From positions 1-13,307 of the forward strand of contig MU632304.1 of assembly GCA_026770615.1 (NCBI GenBank): a stretch of DNA of 13,307 bases. Reading direction: 5' to 3'. The notes under the pieces are model-generated. The model saw only the letters and a program-made list of their open reading frames with translations, did no database searches and was not told the DNA's origin. Below, piece after piece: positions 8,465 to 13,307 of this stretch. The stretch is from Pavlovales sp. CCMP2436 (taxonomy: Eukaryota; Haptophyta; Pavlovophyceae; Pavlovales). Position 1 is the stretch's first letter. Each line of letters starts with the position of its first letter. A program made the position numbers and the translations under genes.

Positions 8465-9264
8465 CTGCGGTCATAAGGGAACACGCACCAAGTTGTCAGC
8501 ACGCAAACCCATCTCCCCTACATATTCCTATTTATATTCCTATTTATTATCACGCCAATATTTATAATTTTAATAATGATAATTATTAAGCACAGAATAA
8601 TTATTATTTTTGAAATGATTTAATATTCGCATAAATTAAAGAACTAATAGCAGGCTCAGGGGATGGGGGGTGTCAAAAATGTTAATAAAAAACCTGAGAG
8701 CAATTTTCTTTTTGAAAGATTGGTAATTCTAAATAAGTAATAGCAGGTTCAAGGGGGGGGTGGTTAATAACATTAATAACTTTATAATAATCATGGGATT
8801 AATAATATTTTTGAAAGAATTAGTAATTCTACATACATAACAGCAGGTTCAGGGGTGTGGGGAGGGAGAGAGAGAGAGAGAATGTTGATAATCAACATGA
8901 AATCATGTATTCTTTTGAAGTCATTAATATTCTTATGAACCAGAAAAATAATAGCAGGGGGGTATAATAATGTTAATAATAAACATGATAATAATTATTC
9001 TCTAAAATTATTAGCATTCGTATGAATTAAATACATAATAGCAGAGAGGGGGGGTATGATAATGCCAACAAAATAACAACAAACATAAGAATAATCATTG
9101 TTTATGAAATGATTAGTATTCTTATGAATTAAAGAAATATTAGCAAGGGGGGGGGGGTAATATCAATAATGTTAATAATAAACATGAGAATAATTATTCT
9201 ACTTTGAGATTATTGGTATTCTTATCAATTAAGTAAATAAAAGCAGGGGGGGGGTAGCGCTCAC
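8465..9264 (-). other. 800-bp AT-rich intron of the MULE gene
   Basis: Donor ATCA|GTGAGC (9265/9264) and acceptor GACCGCAG (8465) are in matching phase (1). Nearly all of it from 8600 to 9255 is a tandem satellite (listed separately). Confidence 0.7.
8640..9255. repeat. About 99-bp tandem satellite inside an intron, seven anchors
   Basis: The anchor agcagg (or agcag/agcaa) followed by a G run recurs at 8649, 8742, 8842, 8953, 9040, 9142 and 9242, spaced 87-111 bp. Between anchors each unit carries taatgttaataataaacatg-like and ttcttatgaattaaa-like pieces. Units are diverged. The array begins directly after the splice donor. Confidence 0.85.
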
Positions 9265-9775
9265 TGATGAACTTGTTCCAGCGTGCGTCGCTGCTTGAGC
9301 CACCCCGCTTGCCCGCCACCGCCGAGCCGAAGATTTGCTTGACGTGCTTGGCGACGAGCTGTGCGATGTGCCACACGCACAGGATATGGCACCACGCGGC
9401 AAAAAAGGCGCCGAGCAACTTGATGATGGCGAGGTGCAACGCGTAGTCGCCGTCCGTGATCAGAGTCAGCGGGTGCGAGCCGAAGGCCTGCTTGTACCAG
9501 CAGAGCACCAGCGCAAAGCTCGGCTGGTCCTCGAAGAGGAGCGTGATCACCCTCGAAGAGGAGGAGCGTGATCGCCTTGATGCAAGTGCGCCCGTCACGG
9601 ATGATGTAGACGAAGACGCCGAGCTTGTAGTTGCGCCGATTTGTGTTGAAGGTCGAGTCGTAGAAGTCGCAGATCGCGCCGTCCACAGCGTGGTCCTCCA
9701 TCGCCTCCGCGAAGCAGATCATGGCGGAGAGAAGCACGGCGGTCGTGAAGTGCGTTTGAAAAAAGGTGCGGTACC
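9265..9775 (-). CDS. MULE transposase DDE core exon, frameshifted
   Basis: Acceptor CGCACGCAG (9777-9776) completes GGG, giving RTSGYRTFFQTHF. CDFYDSTFNTNRRNYKLGVF carries the first catalytic Asp (DSTF), LITDGDYALH the second, and CHILCVWHI the C-x2-H motif that lies between the second Asp and the Glu in MULE transposases. Between the two Asp motifs a tandem duplication (9529-9575) shifts the frame; with one copy the reading AITLLLFEDQPSFALVLCWY is restored. The catalytic Glu is not assigned. Confidence 0.8.
9529..9575 (+). repeat. About 22-bp tandem duplication causing a frameshift
   Basis: cctcgaagaggagcgtgatc (9529-9548) is repeated at 9551-9575 with a 3-bp (agg) difference. The net gain of 22 bases breaks the transposase frame. 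Confidence 0.85.
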
Positions 9776-10250
9776 CTGCGTGCGCGGGTGAGAAGAGATG
9801 GGTGCGGGCGCAGTTGGGGTTAGCGAAATTATTTTTTGTTGTTAATAATATTACGACTAATATTACTGTTGTTATTGTTATTGCTATTGCGATAATATTA
9901 ATATTAATATTATTATTAATAATATTATGAATATTATTAATATTAACAATGAGACTAAGAAAAAGAATAAGCATAAGCATAAGAATTCGAATTCGAATTC
10001 GAATAATTATTATCATTATTATTATCATGATCATAATCATTACAGCAACAGTAATAATTATAACAATTATGACAATGATCGTTAGTATTGTTATTATTTC
10101 TATGGAGGCGGGGAGAGGGGTTTACATATGTGACGGATGCAGCTGGGAGTGCAAATGGAGCTTTTGGGCTAGTACCAGGCCTATATTAGGAGTTTGAGCT
10201 AGGGCTACGTAGGGTTGGGGCGTGGGCTCGGGCTAGGGCTGCGCACGCAC
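9776..10250 (-). other. 475-bp AT-rich intron of the MULE gene
   Basis: Donor TCAG|GTGCGT (10251/10250) and acceptor CGCACGCAG (9776) are in matching phase (1). The interior has AT-rich near-palindromic ATTAATATT runs (9890-9950), three AAGCAT-like units and attcgaattcgaattcg (9984-10000). No gene seen inside. Confidence 0.7.
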
Positions 10251-11499
10251 CTGAGGTGCGCATCTCGATAAGCTCGGCGACGAAGCGGGTCGCTTCGAGG
10301 GTCAACTTGGCCACCGTCGGCGCGAGTTTGTTGGCGAAGTCCTTGAGCGACCAGTCCGGTTTCTTGCCGTCCACGGTGAACTTGTCGCGGAGGATATCGA
10401 CGACGGCGAACAAAGGAACGCGCGCGAACCACGTCTGCGCCTCGTCGAGAACGTCAGTCGGAATCTCGTCATGCGCCGCTGCGGCTGCCGCCTTTTCTGT
10501 CGCGTTGCGAGCGAGCTCGTGGGTTTTGTGCGTAAACGTCGACTTTGGCGCCACCGCGACGCCTCCCTTGACGCGCTCGAGCCAAATCTTCCATGCACAG
10601 CCCACCTTTGCAGAGCCACGCACGCGACGCCTGATGATGGCCGTCGCGCCGTGGCCGTCGTCGCCTCCGCCGAGACCGCCGCTGCCGCCGCGCCCGCCAC
10701 GCCCACCGCTTCCGCCGCCCAGCCCGCCACCGTCACCATCGTCATCGCTGCTGTCGTCGTCGCCACCTCCGCCACAATTGCCGCGGCCACAACCGCCAAC
10801 GCCCACCTGGCTCGACGAGGCCTTCCCGTTGGCCGAGCACAGGAGACGCCACTGCTGGCCATGCCCCTGAATCACGCCGCCCTTCGGATTCACCTTCGAA
10901 GGCAGCTCCGGGTACTGCCCTTTTTTGGCAATGCCGTGGCCGCCCTCGCCGACGTTGAGGTCCTTGCAGAGGAGCTTGAGCTCGTTCATCGCGAGCTGGA
11001 AGGTCGCAGTCGTCGCCGCCTGGTCATCCTCCATATCCTCCCTCACCAAGGGCTAGAATCTAGTTAGCCACGACGGGAGCTCGACGCCCGTGGCTGCGAT
11101 CAGGCGCGTGATCTCATCCAAGGACCGGAAGTTGTCCTCGCACGTTCCAACCGACGCTGGTGCCGGGTGACCGCGGAGGAAAGGTGTCCGCACGGGCGAG
11201 CGCTGCAGCGTGGGCGCTGCTGCCGGGTCCCCATGCGACTGCGCTGCGCGCGGCTGCGGCGGCTGCTGCGCAGACGGCGCGCTCGAGTCGAGGATCTCCT
11301 GCACCAGGTCCAGGTCGTCCAGCTCGACGAAGGCCTCCTCAAGCAGGGCCAGCTGCTCGCCGACCTCGGCGTACACGCCGCGGAGACGCTGCGGTACCAG
11401 GTTTCCCAGCTCCCGGCTCAAGTCCGTCCCAGGGGGGATGAAGTGGTACAGCTCCTCGATCAGCGTTGCGCGCGTCGCGACGCGGTGCTCGGCGAGGTT
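10251..11499 (-). CDS. MULE transposase N-terminal to zinc-motif region, with in-frame TAG
   Basis: From the hAT insertion site the frame reads NLAEHRVATRATLIEELYHF, an acidic helical part (EEAFVELDDLDLVQEILD), a Pro/Gln/Ala linker and ELPSWLTRF, then TAG 11055-11053, then PLVREDMEDDQAATTATFQL in the same frame. After a Gly/Asp-rich linker (about 10800-10640) comes RGSAKVGCAWKIWLERVKGG with a THKTHELA tail, resembling the FAR1/WRKY-GCM1-type Cys/His DNA-binding motif of MULE proteins. A helical KLTLEATRFVAELIEMRTSG leads into the DDE exon. Only the one stop interrupts it. Confidence 0.7.
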
Positions 11500-11576
11500 C
11501 CGGGTTCGTGATTTCAGCCTGAAATTGCAAAATCCCATTTCGGGTGCGAAATTACAGAAATTTGAGCACGAAACTA

Positions 11577-11622
11577 ACCCGAAATTTCAGGTCGAAATTA
11601 GTTATTGATTTCGACCCGAAAT
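11577..11622 (+). repeat. Subterminal 46-bp inverted repeat, left arm
   Basis: Exact reverse complement of 12831-12876. It is made of alternating cgaaatt/aatttcg pieces and is itself partly self-complementary (tcgaaat ... atttcga). Many more cgaaattt motifs surround both arms, the usual look of hAT subterminal binding repeats. Confidence 0.9.
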
Positions 11623-11693
11623 GTCGGATAAAAATCAGGTAGTTTCGGTTAGTTACGTGCTGTGCGTGGCGACCGAGCGGTGTGCGCTGGGAG

Positions 11694-12165
11694 ATGGTAT
11701 TGACTGGCTGGGAGCAGGGCTACAAGGAGAGCACTACCAAGAAGGAGGTCGTCGTGCTTGCCAAGTCCGCGATCGAGGAGTTCTTCGTGGCCAACCCCAC
11801 CATCAAGCGCCGGCTCAAGAGCGTGGACGAGAGCGATGCCACGGCTGCACGCGCCATCTTCCAATCGTGGCTCAAGGATCGTGGAGCTGTCAACCTGCCG
11901 TCCAACAACAACAAATCGCGGTCCGTCTGCATATGGTGCGGCGATACCGGGAGCAGCAACTCGACCGAGCGGGCCACCCACGTCGCCTGCTCTACACCAA
12001 GGGGCTGCAGCATCTGGAACCCGCAGAGCGAGCTCTTCCGCGTAAAGCTCCTCAACACGAAGACGGCGGCGGGGCTCGGCAAGGAGCAGCAGCTGCAGAT
12101 CAAGCAGGCGTCACAGGATGCGCAGGATGCGGCAGACGACGTGAAGGAGGGGAGGAAGCGGTCAC
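11694..12165 (+). CDS. BED-like zinc-finger fragment inside the hAT-like element
   Basis: From ATG 11694 the frame has a helical N-terminal part (SAIEEFFVANPTIKRRLKS) and VCIWCGD followed by ATHVACSTPRGC, a C-x2-C...H-x-x-C pattern of BED type; such fingers sit at the N terminus of hAT transposases and bind the element ends. It then has a Gln/Ala/Asp-rich helix (QIKQASQDAQDAADD). The frame stays open to 12329, but from 12162 it is antisense to the facing gene, so the native protein is probably cut near 12165. No RNaseH-like core follows. Confidence 0.55.
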
Positions 12166-12746
12166 TCAACTTCGTCGTACGACCAGTCGAGGTCCGTGAT
12201 CTCGGGGTGGATCCTCCACGGCGGCAGATGCTCGACCGTATCCACGCACGACGAGTGCGGCGAAGGGGGGGGGGTCTCTGTCATCGTCCAGTCGTCGTCC
12301 TCGTCCGCGAGTGCTGCGAGGCGCGTTAGATTGGAGACGTAGAGCTTGGCGGTGACGGTGCCCGCGACAGCCACTTTCATCATCTCCTTCTGCGGATGGT
12401 CAGAGTAGCAGCCGAACGCAACGTGGCACGATAGCTTAGTGGAGTGCACGGGGAGAAGGTCTGCGCACCACATGCAGATGCAGAGCTTGTCCTTGTACGT
12501 GGGGAGGACACGAGCTCCGAAGTCATCAACCAGGTCGTAGCGCATCATTCCACGAGCATCCTTGCGCGTCTTGTCGTCGGTGTGGACGGGGGGGTTCACC
12601 CAGTCGATCGACTCCGTGTCTGCGCTCTTCCAGATCTGGAGGTCCTTCGTGATGACGCGAAGCACGCGCCGCAGGTCCTTCGGTGTGAAGAGCGTGTAGT
12701 CGTCGTCGAAGACGACGGTGCGGAAGTTCTCGCTCCAGAGTGGCAT
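12162..12746 (-). CDS. Second BED-like zinc-finger protein, 194 residues, facing the first
   Basis: A complete frame from ATG 12746 to TGA 12162. The middle has LCICMWCADLLPVHSTKLSC followed by HVAFGC, matching the C-W-C-x-D ... HVA-x-x-C pattern of the facing frame. Upstream, GARVLPTYKDK parallels GAVNLPSNNNK of the other frame, so the two look like distant paralogues. The C terminus is acidic with a TPPPSPHSS stretch. No catalytic domain. It may be an accessory DNA-binding protein or a truncated transposase. Confidence 0.55.
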   Translation of the reverse strand: MPLWSENFRTVVFDDDYTLFTPKDLRRVLRVITKDLQIWKSADTESIDWVNPPVHTDDKTRKDARGMMRYDLVDDFGARVLPTYKDKLCICMWCADLLPVHSTKLSCHVAFGCYSDHPQKEMMKVAVAGTVTAKLYVSNLTRLAALADEDDDWTMTETPPPSPHSSCVDTVEHLPPWRIHPEITDLDWSYDEVE

Positions 12747-12830
12747 CGGGCACTGGCTCGGCTACGCTGACGCGCGGTTGAATTCCGCGCGCAAAGGCCA
12801 TGGCCGCCATTTCGGGCGAAATTACCATAA

Positions 12831-12876
12831 ATTTCGGGTCGAAATCAATAACTAATTTCGACCTGAAATTTCGGGT
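12831..12876 (-). repeat. Subterminal 46-bp inverted repeat, right arm
   Basis: Exact reverse complement of 11577-11622. Further cgaaattt-type repeats run on to the element end at 12972. Confidence 0.9.
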
Positions 12877-12972
12877 ATTTTCAGCCTCAGCCTGAAACGA
12901 TTTTGGCATTTTGGTTTCAGCCCGAAATCAGCCACCCGAAATTTCGTGCCTGAAATTTCGGCCCAAACCCTG

Positions 12973-13307
12973 GCGAGGTCCCTCAGTTCCTTCAAGAGAC
13001 GCTTGAAGCCCGCGAGGCGCTCCACCCCGAGGAAGGCAACTGCGGCGGCCATGAATTCCGTCATCGCCGCCTTGGCAGCCGCCACCTTGACAGCCGCCTT
13101 GGCAGCCGCCTCCGTCGAGCCCGCCTCCGCCGAGCCCGCCTCCGCCGAGCCCGCCTCCGAGCCCACCGCTGCCGAGCCCGGCTGCGGCTGCGACGGCGGT
13201 GTGCGCGGCTGTTCTGTGTGCGGCAGCGTGAGCGGCTGCTGCTCTGCGCGCGGCTGCGCCTGCGGCGGCGGCGTGCGCGGCTGCTCTGTGTGCGGCAGCG
13301 TGAGCGG
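12973..13307 (-). CDS. MULE transposase N-terminal part, cut by the right window edge
   Basis: Open from the edge to the hAT insertion. It reads the 24-residue Pro/Gln unit (about 13307-13190), a variant GSAAVGSEAGSAEAG with three repeated GS(A/T)EA units, an Ala/Lys-rich helix (AAAKAAVKVAAAKAAMTEF) and FLGVERLAGFKRLLKELRDL. It continues in frame at 11491 once the insertion and one target duplication are removed. No stop codon occurs in it. No ATG suitable as a start lies within it, so the N terminus is outside, or at 266 if the window ends join. Confidence 0.55.
13182..13307. repeat. 72-bp coding tandem repeat, right copy
   Basis: Nearly two units. 13213-13307 is identical to 1-95 over 95 bases. 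Confidence 0.95.

Larger units (their letters stand above)
11492..12980. mobile_element. hAT-like transposon inserted in the MULE gene
   Basis: The element spans 11500-12972 (1473 bp) and is flanked by gcgaggtt (11492-11499) and gcgaggtc (12973-12980), an 8-bp target duplication with 7 of 8 bases alike. The ends read ccgggttcg and, reversed, cagggtttg, in keeping with the short CAGGGTTYG-like ends and 8-bp duplications of hAT elements. A perfect 46-bp inverted repeat lies further in. Taking out the element and one duplication joins ELRDLA to EHRVAT in frame on the minus strand. No hAT catalytic or dimerisation domain is present, so it is non-autonomous. Confidence 0.8.
6781..13307 (-). pseudogene. 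Mutator-like (MULE/FAR1-type) transposase gene, intron-containing and broken
   Basis: MULE transposases cut and reinsert their element in the nucleus. Read from the right edge: Pro/Gln-rich repeat and helices (13307-12973), interrupted by a hAT-like insertion; helical and zinc-motif part (11499-10251); DDE core (9775-9265); middle part with ESINSG (8464-8186); helical part (8092 to about 7840 or 7763); and SWIM finger to TGA 6783-6781 (7184-6781). Introns at 10250-9776 and 9264-8465 join in frame; two others are less certain. Lesions: the hAT insertion, TAG at 11055-11053, and an about 22-bp duplication at 9529-9575 shifting the frame inside the DDE core. The N terminus lies beyond the window, or at 266 if the ends join. 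The element's own ends are not identified, so whether the inverted-repeat unit at 2161 belongs to its family is open. Confidence 0.75.

Noticed and set aside
8640..9255. CRISPR array or virus-type repeat array
   Set aside because: Units are diverged, AT-rich with G runs, have no constant repeat and spacer structure, and sit within an in-phase eukaryotic intron.
9949..10197. Ile/Arg-repeat frame at 9949-10197
   Set aside because: Arises from AT-rich simple repeats in the intron.
10256..11608. Plus-strand frames across 10256-11608, such as the Pro-rich one at 10256-10870
   Set aside because: Antisense shadows of the Gly/Asp-rich linker and helical parts of the transposase; the minus strand carries recognisable motifs and matching splice phases.

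Overview
The window looks like nuclear DNA of a eukaryotic microbe, most likely a GC-rich microalga. Coding stretches are very GC-rich and rich in Ala, Pro and Gln. They alternate with AT-rich introns and spacers bearing GT/AG splice junctions, and the recognisable families (exostosin GT47, Sel1-MYND, FAR1/MULE, hAT) are eukaryotic. Lineage (haptophyte- or stramenopile-like) is inference from this flavour only. I see no tRNA, rRNA or CRISPR.

Layout. 1-266 (-): start of a Pro/Gln-rich reading frame running off the left edge, built of a 72-bp coding repeat. 325-2142 (+): a WD40-like protein whose frame has no frameshift but contains four in-frame TAG codons and one TGA. 2161-5374: a 3.2-kb unit bounded by an 84-bp terminal inverted repeat (80/84 matches) carrying two damaged, divergently oriented host-type genes, a GT47 exostosin-like glycosyltransferase (-) and a Sel1-repeat/MYND protein (+). 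5375-6371: AT- and C-rich spacer with two more copies of the inverted-repeat tip and three exon-like repeats. 6372-6945 (+): a Pro-rich, NLS-containing frame of unknown function. 6781-13307 (-): a broken, intron-containing Mutator-like (MULE/FAR1-type) transposase gene with, from N to C terminus, the Pro/Gln repeat, a helical region, a FAR1/WRKY-GCM1-like zinc motif, the DDE core with CxxH, an ESINS-type motif and a SWIM finger. 11500-12972: a 1.47-kb hAT-like element inserted in the N-terminal part of that gene, with an 8-bp target duplication (7/8) and two convergent zinc-finger frames but no transposase core.

As a whole this is a nest of DNA transposons: a MULE, a gene-carrying unit with inverted repeats, and a hAT inside the MULE. 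The first and last 95 bases are identical (1-95 = 13213-13307). Joining them keeps the Pro/Gln-rich frame open, so the minus-strand frame starting near 266 would become the N terminus of the MULE transposase. This means either a circular molecule or an assembly end inside a tandem repeat.

The genes share a pattern of damage: ten in-frame TAG codons against one TGA and no TAA, and frameshifts caused by short tandem duplications (4, 16 and about 22 bp). Decay explains much of this. A sense meaning of UAG is worth excluding because of the frameshift-free WD40-like frame and one TAG inside the MYND HKxxC motif.
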